Part shown: positions 22,501-31,051 of the stretch, one piece after another
How the letters are laid out: every line of letters begins with the position of its first letter
How positions within the stretch are numbered: position 1 is the first letter of the stretch
Source of the DNA: Acidobacteriota bacterium
GTDB taxonomy: Bacteria; Acidobacteriota; Thermoanaerobaculia; Multivoradales; SZUA-115
Assembly (NCBI GenBank): GCA_024277255.1
Contig: JAJRVQ010000036.1
Location: forward strand, 1-57,012
Length of the DNA stretch: 57,012 nt
Direction of reading: 5' to 3'
Notes under the pieces: generated by a model
The model's database searches: none
What the model was told of the DNA's origin: nothing
The model's input: the letters and a program-made list of their open reading frames with translations, nothing else
Program-made: the position numbers and the translations under genes

Positions 22501-22827
22501 GCGCACATCGAGGGCGGCGAAGTCCATGTCGGTGCCCCAGGCGAACTCGAGGGTCACCTCGCTGGTGTCCGCCCGTGAACTCGACGTGACCCGCACGACG
22601 TTGTTGACCACCCCCACGGCGTTCTCGATCGGCCGGGTGATCAGGCTCTCGATCTCCACCGGCGCCGCCCCGGCGTAGGTGGTGCGCACGGTGATCGAGG
22701 GGTAGGTGATGTCCGGCAGCAGGTCGGTCGCCAGCTTGTTGAAGGCCACCAGACCGAAGACCACCGCGGCGACCGCGAAGATGAAGACGCTGACCGGTCG
22801 CCGGGTCGAAAAATCGATCAGCTTCAA
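19588..22827 (-). CDS. RND efflux inner-membrane pump (HAE1-like), second of pair
   Basis: A 1,079-residue proton-driven RND transporter of the AcrB/MdtB-like HAE1 family. The N-terminal helix (STRRPVSVFIFAVAAVVFGLVAF) leads to the porter domain (DITYPSITVRTTYAGAAPVEIE). TM4 reads GLLVDNSIVVLEAI, carrying one of the proton-relay aspartates (the second is Asn, as in many non-enterobacterial members). The second half repeats the pattern (VNNAILLIDYTNRLRRKEG). A ~70-residue Arg/Lys/Glu-rich cytoplasmic insert sits between TM6 and TM7 (about residues 490-560), longer than usual. It starts at TTG in a 4 nt overlap with the adaptor gene, so the two are translationally coupled. No outer-membrane channel gene is in the operon. 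Confidence 0.9.
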   Translation of the reverse strand: MKLIDFSTRRPVSVFIFAVAAVVFGLVAFNKLATDLLPDITYPSITVRTTYAGAAPVEIESLITRPIENAVGVVNNVVRVTSSSRADTSEVTLEFAWGTDMDFAALDVRERLDLIRLPLIAERPILLRYDPSLDPILRIGISGQSDLVRMRLIAEERLQRSLERIEGVAAVLVSGGLEEEIQVEIDERRMSNLGLSIDRVGQRLAQENVNLTGGRLREGQTEYLVRTVNEFLRPEDIAETVIDRSQGAVVRLRDIGRGFKGHKEREIITRIDGRESVEVAVYKEGGTNTVTVANAVTSNLDSLSEELRVIDPDLELTVITDQSRYIRQSVNEVLNTAVFGGSLAILVLFFFLRSFKTTVIIGISIPISVVATFFLMYAFGVSLNIMSLGGLTLGIGLLVDNSIVVLEAIQRRRDSGLGEVEAAQAGAGEVSRAVVASTLTTVCVFAPIVFVEGIAGQLFGDQALTVTFSLIVSLLVALTVIPMLASRRFDFAEEGDKEAAKRRRAPRRDEDEGGLRFALRWVGYLLSLAWLASLLYFVALWVGRVFKLLFGGLGRLVMLVLALPMRLFTATFDAIGRFYERLLGWVLKAPGLTLTLSLLLLAGSLLTAGNLGTELIPELIQGELFIDAELPPGTHLDITRRRLEKLEKQAAALPGIRTVYTVIGTSNEQGGVAGEKRENLGQVTLTLDPPISRQREEAVMESLREQLDAQGDLEYRFGRPSYFSFKTPIELEIRGYNLKLLERLAALAVERMSAIEGLVDVKSSTEGGNPELEIRFKRDRLAALGLNLDEVAAVVRQKVQGTVATDINRDDRTIDIRLRAQEGFRDSVADLRNLVIEQAGKTAIPLTAVAEVTETIGPAEIRRADSERVALITANLDGRDLGAVSEEISAAVAEIPFPAGFDWKLGGQRQEMETSFDSMKMAILLAIFMVYLVMASQFESLLHPFVILLSVPFSIVGVLATLNLFDVAISVVVLIGAILLAGIVVNNAILLIDYTNRLRRKEGMAKLEALKKAGRVRLRPILMTTATTVLGLLPMALGLGEGSELRTPMALTVIGGLIASTALTLLIIPAVYSLLDRGD

Positions 22828-24212
22828 GGGCCGTCATCTCCATCGCCGCCCTGGCCGCCGCCACCGTTACCGCCAAACCGCTGCCGCATCCGCTTCAGCC
22901 GCTCTTCGATCTGCTCGTCGCTCAGCCCGCGAGCGCGCATCCGCTCTTTGATCGCCTCCAACTGCTCGGCCGAAGGGCCCTCAGGGCCAAAGCTGGGACG
23001 CCGGCCACCGGGCGCTGGCGACTCGGATGAGGCCGCGGGCGGCGCCCCGGTTGCCATCGGGCCGGCTGCCATTCGACCCTGACCCGATCCGGCAGCCGGC
23101 AGCAGGCTGACCGGCGTGCCTTCGGAGAGGCCCTCCTGGCCGACCACCACCACATTTTCGCCCTCCTCGACGCCCGCCAACACCTCGACGAAGTCCGCCT
23201 CCTGGAAGCCCATGCGCACCTCGCGGCGGGAGGCGACCATCCCTTCTTCCGCCTCCACCGCCACGTAGACCGTGTCACCCAGACTCTCCAGCACCAAGGC
23301 CGCCTTCGGTATCGCCAGCGCTCCCTGGTGCACGTCGGTGCGCAGGAAGACGCTGGCAAACATGCCGGGGCGCAGCTTGCCGCGGCCTTGCACCGCCAGC
23401 GTCACCTTGACCGTGCCGGTCGCCGCATCGACCACCGGGCTGATGCGCAGGACCCGCGCGGCGAAGCGCTCACCGGGATAGGCTTCCACCGTCAACTCCG
23501 CCGTCTGGCGCAGCGTCAACGACGACAACTCGCGCTCCGGAATCTGGATCGGGCACAGCAGCGGATCGAAATCGGAGAGGCGGAATAGCTCCGTGCCGAC
23601 GGTCAGCATCTGGGCAAACTTGACGTAGCGCTCGATGATCAAGCCGGAAAACGGCGCGCGGATGACGGTGTAGTCCAGCTGGATCCGAGTGCTTTCAGCC
23701 TGCGCCCGTGCCGACTCCAGAGCCGACCTGGCGCGATCGAACTCCTCGCGGCTGATCAGTTTGAGATCGATCGACTGTTGCGCCCGATCAAAGGCCAGCT
23801 CCGCTTCCGCCAGATTGACCTTGGCGATTTCGAGCTGGGCTCGGATCTCGCGATCGTCGAGACGGGCCACCACCTCGCCGGAGGCCACCCGCTGCCCCTC
23901 CTCGGCGAGCAACTCGACGATCGGCCCCGCCGCCCGGGCGACAATGTTCACCTCATTCTCCGCCTCCAGAGTGCCGTTCGTCTCAAGGTAGGAAGAGATC
24001 GAGCGCCGCTCGACGCGCACCACTTCGACCGGTACGGTCGCCGCGGGAGGTGGACCGCCCGCGCTCGGACCTCCATTGCCGGGCCGCCTCGCGTGATCGC
24101 CTCCGGGCCGGCCGCCGGCCGCCGCCTTGCCTTCGTCGCCACCACAGGCCAACACGAGCAGCACAGCAAGGCAGGTCGCAACACGCACACACACTCTCCA
24201 CATCGATCGCAT
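22824..24212 (-). CDS. RND periplasmic adaptor (MFP) lipoprotein
   Basis: A 462-residue membrane-fusion protein. The signal region ends in a lipobox-like LVLAC, with Cys at about residue 23, so it is probably lipid-anchored. A Gly/Pro linker follows, then the lipoyl half (AAGPIVELLAEEGQRVASGEVVARLDD), a helical hairpin (LAEAELAFDRAQQSID ... SALESARAQAEST), the second lipoyl half (DYTVIRAPFSGLII) and beta-barrel/membrane-proximal domains (GTVKVTLAVQGRGKLRPGMF). The C-terminus is an unusual ~100-residue Gly/Pro tail ending in a charged helix (LEAIKERMRARGLSDEQIEERLKRMRQ). GGGAG precedes the ATG. It lies between two RND pump genes and probably serves both. Confidence 0.9.
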   Translation of the reverse strand: MRSMWRVCVRVATCLAVLLVLACGGDEGKAAAGGRPGGDHARRPGNGGPSAGGPPPAATVPVEVVRVERRSISSYLETNGTLEAENEVNIVARAAGPIVELLAEEGQRVASGEVVARLDDREIRAQLEIAKVNLAEAELAFDRAQQSIDLKLISREEFDRARSALESARAQAESTRIQLDYTVIRAPFSGLIIERYVKFAQMLTVGTELFRLSDFDPLLCPIQIPERELSSLTLRQTAELTVEAYPGERFAARVLRISPVVDAATGTVKVTLAVQGRGKLRPGMFASVFLRTDVHQGALAIPKAALVLESLGDTVYVAVEAEEGMVASRREVRMGFQEADFVEVLAGVEEGENVVVVGQEGLSEGTPVSLLPAAGSGQGRMAAGPMATGAPPAASSESPAPGGRRPSFGPEGPSAEQLEAIKERMRARGLSDEQIEERLKRMRQRFGGNGGGGQGGDGDDGP

Positions 24213-24260
24213 GGAAATCTCCCGGAAAAACTGGAACGCGAGGGTCCGGCCTTTGTCGAT

Positions 24261-27200
24261 TCAGGCAGAGGCGACTGCGCGCTTGAGAATACGAGTCACA
24301 TCGTCCACCAACGAGTAGATCGTAGGTGTCAGGATGAGAGTAAAGAAAGTCGAGGTTGTCAAGCCACCGAGAATCACCAGACCGACCGGCGCCCACTGCG
24401 CCGCACGCCCCTCCACTTGCCCGAATATCTCGGGGAGAAGATAGGGCGCGACCATCGGTGAGAGGCCCAGAATGGTGGTCACTGCGGTCATCAGAATCGG
24501 TCGTAGGCGATGGCGGCCACCGGCGAGGATGGCGGCATCGCGCTCCATGCCGCGCTGGCGTAACCGGTTGATGTAGTCGATCAAGACGATGGCGTTGTTG
24601 ACCACCACGCCGACCAAGATGATTGCCCCCATGTCGGTCATGCTGTCGCGCGGCTGGCCGGCGACCTTCATCACCAGCGCCACTCCGATCAGCGCGAAGG
24701 GGACCGAGCAGATGATGGTCAACGGTTGGGCAAAGCTCTCGAACAACGCCGCCAAAATCATGTAGACCAGGGCGATGGCGAAGATCCAGGCGAAGCTGGC
24801 GCCGGCGGCATCTTTCTGCGCATGGCGCTCCCAGCGACCGAAGCTCCACTCGTAGCCGGGCGGCAAGGAGGTCGAACCCATGATCCCGCGCATCGCTCCC
24901 ATCAGTGCGAAGGAGGCCCGGCGAGTCGCCGTGTCGGCGGTGATGGTCACCCGTGCCCGACGATCTTGACGATCGATCGAGCGCGGCCCGTCGACGATCG
25001 AAAAGTCGGCCAGGGCACCGATCGGAAGGGCCACGTTGGCGACAAAGACCGGTACGTTCTTCAGCTGGTCGAGGGTCTCGCGGTCCTCGGCGGCGTACTG
25101 CATGACCATGTCGATCTCGCGATCCTCGGTCTTGAAGTAGGAGAGGGCGCGACTCGACAGCGAGTTGTTGATCGTCATCGCCACCGCCTGGCTCGACAAG
25201 CCGGCCGCCAAGGCCCGTTCGCGGTTGACCGCCACCTTCAGCTCTTGATCGCCGCTTTCGAGCGAGGTGTCGACATCCTTGACCCCCGGCAGTGATTGCA
25301 GCCGGCTCTGGATCTGCGTCGAGAGCCTGGCCAGCACCGCCGGGTCGTCGCCCATCAGCTCCATGGTCACTCCTGAGCGGCCGTGGCGCCCTTCGGAGCC
25401 GATTTTGAAGCCGACACCGGCCTTGACCGGCATCAGCTCGCGCAGCTTGTCCCGCGCCTGGGCGGTGGTCAGCTTGCCCTCTTCCTCGTCCACCAGGTAG
25501 ATTTCGAAACGGCGACCGCCCCGCCAACCGCCGCGGGAGCGACCGCCGGTGCGGCTGAACTCGTAGGAGAAATCGGCCAGGTCGATCTCGTCGCGGTGCT
25601 CCTCGATGGTCTCTGCCACCTCGCTGTAGAGCTGGCGGATCTGCTCCAGCGAGTAGTTGCGCGGCGTATCGACATTGATCGTCACTTGCCGCTCGGTGGT
25701 GCGGCCTGAGAAGGAGCGCTCGATGGTGCCCAGCAGCTGCCAGGCCCCCCAGGCCAGCACCGCCGCCACCGCCACCACCACGCGGTAGCGCAGCGTCCAG
25801 CCGATCACCCGGCCATAGAGGGCGATCATCCGGTCGATCACCCGCGAACTCTTGCGCGTCGACTCACCGGCGAGCAGGAAGGCGGCCACCATCGGCACCA
25901 CGGTCAGCGCCACGATCAAGGAGGCGACCATGACCACCACGATGGTGGTGCCGGCGTCGCTCATGAAGCGGCTGAAGCCCCCCTTGGCGAGGAAAATCGA
26001 GGGGATGAAGACACAGATCGTGGTCAGCGTCGAAGCGGCGATCGGCAGGGCCACCTCGCTGGTGCCGGCCAGGGCGGCCTCCACGGCGCTGCGCCCTTCG
26101 TCCTGGCGATGGCGGAAGATCGACTCGATGACCACGATCGAGTTATCGACCAGCATGCCAAGCGCCAGCATCATTCCCATCAGGCTGACCACGTTGAGGG
26201 TGATCTCCGAGAGATCAGCTTGGCGCATCAGGAACATGATGGCGAAGGTGAGGATGACCGAGAGCGGTATGGCGATCGCCACCAGCAAGGTCGTACGCAC
26301 CCGGCGCAGGAAAAAGAAGACGAACAAGACCGCCAGAGCGGCCCCGAGAAGCCCCGCCTGTGCCAGCTGCCGCAACCCCTGGCGCACATCCTTGGAGGCA
26401 TCCGAGTAGACCCTGATGTAGAGCCCCTCGGCTTCGGGCAGGGCGCGGATCGCCTCAAGTTCGGCGTTGGCCGCTTCCACCACGCTCAGCAGATTGGCGG
26501 TGGAAGACTTGTTGATGCTGATGGTCAGTGCCGGCGAGCCGTTGAGGTAGGTGAACTCCTGCTGCTCCGGGAAATCGAAGACCACCTCGGCGACATCGCT
26601 CAACCGCAAGCCGGCGCGGATGGGCAGGGCGCGGATCTCTTCGAGGCTCTCCAGTTCGCCGACGCTGCGCACCAAGAGCTTGCGGCTCCCCTCCTTGATG
26701 TAGCCCGCCGAGAGGTTGACGTTGTTGGCGCGCAGCAGGGTGGCCAGATGGCGCACATCGATGCCATGCGCCCGCATTCGCGCCGGATCGAGGTTGATCT
26801 GCAGCTGGCGGGATTGCAGTCCATTGACCGCCACCTGCGCCACCCCTTCCAGCCGTTCCAGCCGCCGCTGGACGACGTTCTCGACGAAGTAGTAGAGGCG
26901 GTCGGACGGCCACTCGCTGGTGACGTGGAAACGCAGCACGGGGATGTCGGTCGATTGAAAACGCCGCACGCGGACCTGTTCGAGATCGGCGGGCAGCAAG
27001 TGGCGCACCCGGTCGACCCGATCGCGGACCTCGACCGCCGCCAGATCCATGTCGGTGCCGTCGATGAAGGTGATGTTGACGTTGGCGGTGGTGGCGGTGG
27101 CGGTGGCGGAGAGGATGTCGATACCGCTGACCGTCGCCAGCGAGCTTTCGAGCGGCCGCACGATCAGTCGCTCGATCTCCTGCGGCGAGGAGGACCGATA

Positions 27201-27422
27201 GGGAGCGCTGACCGAGATGTTCGACGACGAGAAGGCGGGCAGAAACTCCAGCGGCAACCGGGTGAGGGAGATCCACCCCAACACCAAGACCCCGAGAACC
27301 GCCATCCCCATGGTCACCCGCCGGCTGACGGCGAAGCGGGCGATGGGGTTGATCGCCAGATTGCCGGAGCCCAAATCGGAGGGCTCGTCCCGACCGCGGT
27401 CGGGCTGCTGTGGAACGTCCAT
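24261..27422 (-). CDS. RND efflux inner-membrane pump (HAE1-like), first of pair
   Basis: A 1,053-residue AcrB-type RND transporter. The N-terminus is IARFAVSRRVTMGMAVLGVL, then the porter region with FSSSNISVSAPYRSSSPQEIE. TM4 reads GMLVDNSIVVIESI; TM10-11 read GVVVNNAIVLIDYINRLRQRG. A glycine/arginine-rich loop (GGRSRGGWRGGRRFE, about residues 660-675) in the second porter half is atypical. It is clearly a paralogue, not a duplicate, of the pump at 19588; two unlike RND subunits with one adaptor resemble MdtABC, where the pump is a heterotrimer (inference). Substrate unknown. AGGA lies ahead of the ATG. Confidence 0.9.
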   Translation of the reverse strand: MDVPQQPDRGRDEPSDLGSGNLAINPIARFAVSRRVTMGMAVLGVLVLGWISLTRLPLEFLPAFSSSNISVSAPYRSSSPQEIERLIVRPLESSLATVSGIDILSATATATTANVNITFIDGTDMDLAAVEVRDRVDRVRHLLPADLEQVRVRRFQSTDIPVLRFHVTSEWPSDRLYYFVENVVQRRLERLEGVAQVAVNGLQSRQLQINLDPARMRAHGIDVRHLATLLRANNVNLSAGYIKEGSRKLLVRSVGELESLEEIRALPIRAGLRLSDVAEVVFDFPEQQEFTYLNGSPALTISINKSSTANLLSVVEAANAELEAIRALPEAEGLYIRVYSDASKDVRQGLRQLAQAGLLGAALAVLFVFFFLRRVRTTLLVAIAIPLSVILTFAIMFLMRQADLSEITLNVVSLMGMMLALGMLVDNSIVVIESIFRHRQDEGRSAVEAALAGTSEVALPIAASTLTTICVFIPSIFLAKGGFSRFMSDAGTTIVVVMVASLIVALTVVPMVAAFLLAGESTRKSSRVIDRMIALYGRVIGWTLRYRVVVAVAAVLAWGAWQLLGTIERSFSGRTTERQVTINVDTPRNYSLEQIRQLYSEVAETIEEHRDEIDLADFSYEFSRTGGRSRGGWRGGRRFEIYLVDEEEGKLTTAQARDKLRELMPVKAGVGFKIGSEGRHGRSGVTMELMGDDPAVLARLSTQIQSRLQSLPGVKDVDTSLESGDQELKVAVNRERALAAGLSSQAVAMTINNSLSSRALSYFKTEDREIDMVMQYAAEDRETLDQLKNVPVFVANVALPIGALADFSIVDGPRSIDRQDRRARVTITADTATRRASFALMGAMRGIMGSTSLPPGYEWSFGRWERHAQKDAAGASFAWIFAIALVYMILAALFESFAQPLTIICSVPFALIGVALVMKVAGQPRDSMTDMGAIILVGVVVNNAIVLIDYINRLRQRGMERDAAILAGGRHRLRPILMTAVTTILGLSPMVAPYLLPEIFGQVEGRAAQWAPVGLVILGGLTTSTFFTLILTPTIYSLVDDVTRILKRAVASA

Positions 27423-27499
27423 CGTCGAATCCTACCGCGTTGCGCCTACAAAGCTGTGAGGAAAATGTAAACCTGTAGTAGCTCATCTTCGCTTCGACA

Positions 27500-29437
27500 T
27501 CAGCGCCAACCGCAGATCACCACGACCGCTGCCAGCCAGCCGAACCACTGCACCACCGCTCCCGGCCACAGGCTCAGCGAACGCTCTCGAATCATGCCGA
27601 GAGTCAGCCCAGAAAGCAGCCCCCCTACGATCACCAGGGCCATCGCAGTCCAAGCGGATCCGGTACTGAAAGGAAGCCTCAGCATCCCGGCGCCCAGGGC
27701 GGCGGCGGCCACCACGGCGCACACGGCGGAGGAAACCAGGGTCGGCACCGAGACAAACCATCTGCCGGCGACCCGTTGCACCGGGAAATCGAGCAAGAGG
27801 AGACCGTGAGACAGCCCCCGCCACGACAGTTCCGCCGCCACCGCCCAAAGGCCCAAGACCACCGCCACAAGAGCTCTCGGACCACTGCCCCAATCGGAGA
27901 TCGGTCCTACCGCGGGATCGATCCAGGCGCCGCAGAGAAAGGCGCCGGCGAGGGCCGGCGGAACCAAGAGCCACCAGTCCTTGCCTGCCGGCCGGCGCCA
28001 ACCGAACAGCCATACCTGCCTGCGGTGGGCGAATTGCAGGGTCAAGAGAAGGGCCAACACCAGCACCGCGACGGCGGCCGTCGCCAGCCGCCTGCCCACC
28101 TCGCCGGCGCTTTGCGCCGGGCCGCCAAAGAGCTGCCAGAGGATGGTCACCAAACCGGCGACGGCGGCGATGCCACCACTGAGCAAGAGCGCCAACCCCA
28201 CCTGCTTGAGCTTGGCGACCTTGCCTCGCTGGCGATAGGCCTGCCACAGGGCGGTGCCGATCTCTCGCGGTTTGAGACCGGTCCCCGACGGCCGCGGCGA
28301 GCCGCCGATCTCGTCTGAACCGCCCCAGCGCTTGGCCGGCGGGCGGCCGTCGACCACCGGATCGAGCAGGTTGAGCGTGTCGTAGGCGACCCCCAGGTCG
28401 ATGTCCGCCAGCGAGGCTGCGCGGCGCAGGGTGTAGTGGCCCGGCTCCTTCTCGAGAGCGATGATCCCCAACCGGCCCCCCCACAGCCGCTTGAGCCGCT
28501 TTTCGACCTCGAAGATCCCGGCCGCGTCACGGCAGATCACCGCCGCGCGGTCGCCGCCGATCTCCACGTGGCCGTACTCCTCCTCGACGGAGGCGAAGTC
28601 GTCGAAATCGGCACGCTCGTAGACCAGCTTGTCGATCTCGCCCAACATCTCGACGACGAACGGCCCGAGTTCCGCTTCGGCCCACTCACCCGCCTGCTTG
28701 AGTTCCAGTTCGCGGCGCTGGAGCCGGTCGAGTTTGGCGCGGGTTGGGCTGAGCAGCTCCTGCGGCAAACCACAGTACTCGGCAACGTCGAATCCGTTGG
28801 CGTCGATTGCCCCTTCGAGGCGCAGCAGAGGCACGATCCGGTCGCGGCGGCTGACCGGTAAGGTCAACAGACGCCGATAGTTGAGCAACACCCAGAGGGC
28901 GAACAGCGTATCCAAGTCGGGTTCATTGGCGTAGATCGACCAGTCGCCCATGTCCAGCGCCAGCCCTTTGACCACCAGGACCAGAGCCTGCTCGCAGGTC
29001 GCCAGGGTGAAGGCACGCAAACAGTCTTGATGGTGATCCAGGTTGTAGAACTGCTGCTTGCTGTCGAGGGTAGGAGCAAACTGGCCGGCACCGTCGAGCA
29101 GGACCACCCGTTCACCCAGCCGCCGCGCTTCGGCTTCGTTGAAGGCGTAGCCGCGGTCCAGATAGACCCGCAACCCGGGAGCTTCACGGCAGCGCAAATA
29201 GCCCACCTGCTCGTCGTCGCCGGGGTGAAAGTCGTAGCGTTGCGGTAGAGCATCGATGCGAAACTCGCCACTCTCCCAAGCGGGTCGCTCGGCGGGATCG
29301 GAGCCCGCGAAGTCAGCGCGGAAACGCACCACCCCCGCCGACTGCGAAGTCCCCTTGCTCGTCGTCCGGCCAGCCCGCCCGCGCAGGAACCGGCCGTCGG
29401 ATTCTTCTCCCTGCGTCTTTGCCAAATCAGGCTCCAC
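27500..29437 (-). CDS. DHH-like phosphoesterase / CPBP-like membrane fusion
   Basis: A 645-residue protein in two halves. Residues ~60-390 are soluble and contain FYNLDHHQDCLRAF with Asp134-His135-His136, a DHH-family phosphoesterase signature, plus AICRDAAGIFEVEKRLKR, reminiscent of the DHHA1 substrate domain. Residues ~405-645 contain about seven hydrophobic helices with the outline of a CPBP (CAAX protease/bacteriocin-processing) domain: AELSWRG in place of EExxxR, and SGLTLGMIRERSLSLWPGAV followed by QWFGW where the family has a His. With a Glu and the His missing, protease activity is doubtful. It starts at GTG without a clear ribosome-binding site and is divergent from the M64 peptidase gene. 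Confidence 0.6.
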   Translation of the reverse strand: MEPDLAKTQGEESDGRFLRGRAGRTTSKGTSQSAGVVRFRADFAGSDPAERPAWESGEFRIDALPQRYDFHPGDDEQVGYLRCREAPGLRVYLDRGYAFNEAEARRLGERVVLLDGAGQFAPTLDSKQQFYNLDHHQDCLRAFTLATCEQALVLVVKGLALDMGDWSIYANEPDLDTLFALWVLLNYRRLLTLPVSRRDRIVPLLRLEGAIDANGFDVAEYCGLPQELLSPTRAKLDRLQRRELELKQAGEWAEAELGPFVVEMLGEIDKLVYERADFDDFASVEEEYGHVEIGGDRAAVICRDAAGIFEVEKRLKRLWGGRLGIIALEKEPGHYTLRRAASLADIDLGVAYDTLNLLDPVVDGRPPAKRWGGSDEIGGSPRPSGTGLKPREIGTALWQAYRQRGKVAKLKQVGLALLLSGGIAAVAGLVTILWQLFGGPAQSAGEVGRRLATAAVAVLVLALLLTLQFAHRRQVWLFGWRRPAGKDWWLLVPPALAGAFLCGAWIDPAVGPISDWGSGPRALVAVVLGLWAVAAELSWRGLSHGLLLLDFPVQRVAGRWFVSVPTLVSSAVCAVVAAAALGAGMLRLPFSTGSAWTAMALVIVGGLLSGLTLGMIRERSLSLWPGAVVQWFGWLAAVVVICGWR

Positions 29438-29553
29438 TACTGACAGGGGAGCGATTATACGTCCTCGACCCTCGGCGAGCGGTTCGATCGACCACCGACA
29501 GCTGCCGTTGTGTCTTAAGATTCGCCCGTGCGCCCACCAACCCGAGGTATGCC

Positions 29554-31023
29554 ATGACCAAACTCGTCGCCCGTTCTCTCTGTGCCATCGCTGTCGCTTC
29601 CGTGGTGGTTGTGCCGGCCACGGCGCAGCAAGGCTCCACCCCGCAAGCCGGTGAGGCTGGCTTCTCTGAGACCTTCACCGGCCAGACCCTGCGCTTCGAC
29701 TACTTCCACAGCGGTACCGCCGGTGAGGAACATTTCTCGCTCGATGCGATACGGCTGGAGGGGGCCTGGCCGGGGAGTCGCCGGCGGCTGATCGACGACA
29801 CCAACCTCGGCAAGTACCTCTTCGCCGTCCGCGACGCGAAGAGCGGGCGACTTCTCTACTCACGCGGTTTCGCCAGCATCTACGGTGAGTGGGAGACCAC
29901 CGGCGAGGCTTCGGCCGGCAACTGGCGGACCTTCCACGAATCGCAACGCTTTCCCGAGCCCAGGCTGCCGGTGAGGCTGATCCTCAAGAAGCGTGACGAC
30001 GACGGCAATTTCGCACAGATCTTCTCGATCGAGGTCGATCCGGCGCACCGTTCGGTGGAGCGCGCCGTGGTGGCACAGCGAGGCACCCTCCGCGAGCTGG
30101 CGATCCACGGCCCGGCGCACAACCACGTCGATCTGCTCTTCCTCGGCGACGGCTACACCGCCAGCGAGGAAAGCAAGTTCTTCGCCGACGCCGAGCGAGC
30201 GATGGGGTACCTCTTCTCCCGCCAGCCTTTCGCCCGCCACCGTGCCTCGTTCAACGTACGGGCCATTCACTTCCCGGCGGCGCAGTCCGGGATCACCGAC
30301 CCGCGGGCCGGCCGCTGGCGCCTCTCGCCGCTGGGACTCTCCTACAACGCTTTCGACTCGGAGCGCTACGTTCTGACCTACGAGAACCGGGCGCTACGAG
30401 ATCTCGCCGCACAGGCCCCATACGATGCGCTGATCTTGCTGGCCAACAACGACAAGTACGGCGGCGGCGGGATCTTCAACCTGTGGACCACCGCCGCCAT
30501 CGACAGCGGCCAGGCGGCCTACTTGGTGGTCCACGAGTTCGGCCATACCTTCGCCGGATTGGCCGACGAGTACTACACCTCACCGGTCTCCTACGAAGAG
30601 TTCACCGCCACCGGAGTCGAGCCCTGGGAGCCCAATATCACCGCGCTTGCCGACCCGGCGAAACTCAAGTGGAGCCACCTGATGAGACCCGGCGCCCGCA
30701 CTCCCCTGCCGACCCCCTGGAACCAAGAGCTCTACGACAAGACCTCCCTCGCCTTCCAAGCCCAGCGCGCCAAGCTACGCGCCGCCGGGGCCAGCGAGAG
30801 CGAGATGGACGCCTACTTCGCCGAAGTCAAGAGGGTCACAGAGCCGATGCTCCAAGGCGAGCCCAACGCCGGCCTCGTCGGCGCCTTCGAAGGCGCCGGC
30901 TACCAGGCCAAAGGGCTCTACCGCCCCGCCATCGACTGCCTCATGTTCACCCGCAACCCCGACCACTTCTGCCCCGTCTGCTCGGCGGCGATCGAGCGGG
31001 TAATTGGGTTGTATACCGAGTAG
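29554..31023 (+). CDS. Secreted M64-family metallopeptidase
   Basis: A 489-residue exported zinc peptidase of the M64 (IgA peptidase-like) family. The signal peptide spans about residues 1-24 (ending PATAQQ). An N-terminal beta domain (about 25-180) precedes the catalytic domain: HNHVDLLFLGDGYTASEESKF starts it, HEFGHTFAGLADEYY is the zinc site with His327, Glu328, His331 and a downstream Asp/Glu. Near the C-terminus DCLMFTRNPDHFCPVC holds the conserved cysteines and Met-turn-like region. The ATG at 29554 is used because the signal peptide begins there and GAGG lies ahead; 45 upstream in-frame codons are not protein-like. It probably degrades extracellular protein. Confidence 0.9.
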   Translation: MTKLVARSLCAIAVASVVVVPATAQQGSTPQAGEAGFSETFTGQTLRFDYFHSGTAGEEHFSLDAIRLEGAWPGSRRRLIDDTNLGKYLFAVRDAKSGRLLYSRGFASIYGEWETTGEASAGNWRTFHESQRFPEPRLPVRLILKKRDDDGNFAQIFSIEVDPAHRSVERAVVAQRGTLRELAIHGPAHNHVDLLFLGDGYTASEESKFFADAERAMGYLFSRQPFARHRASFNVRAIHFPAAQSGITDPRAGRWRLSPLGLSYNAFDSERYVLTYENRALRDLAAQAPYDALILLANNDKYGGGGIFNLWTTAAIDSGQAAYLVVHEFGHTFAGLADEYYTSPVSYEEFTATGVEPWEPNITALADPAKLKWSHLMRPGARTPLPTPWNQELYDKTSLAFQAQRAKLRAAGASESEMDAYFAEVKRVTEPMLQGEPNAGLVGAFEGAGYQAKGLYRPAIDCLMFTRNPDHFCPVCSAAIERVIGLYTE

Positions 31024-31051
31024 GGCGCAGGGCCAGCCAGCTCATCGCCCA

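Noticed and set aside
26109..27470. 453-codon plus-strand open frame opposite an RND gene
   Set aside because: His/Asp/Gln-rich antisense frame with no ribosome-binding site; the minus-strand RND transporter is unmistakable.
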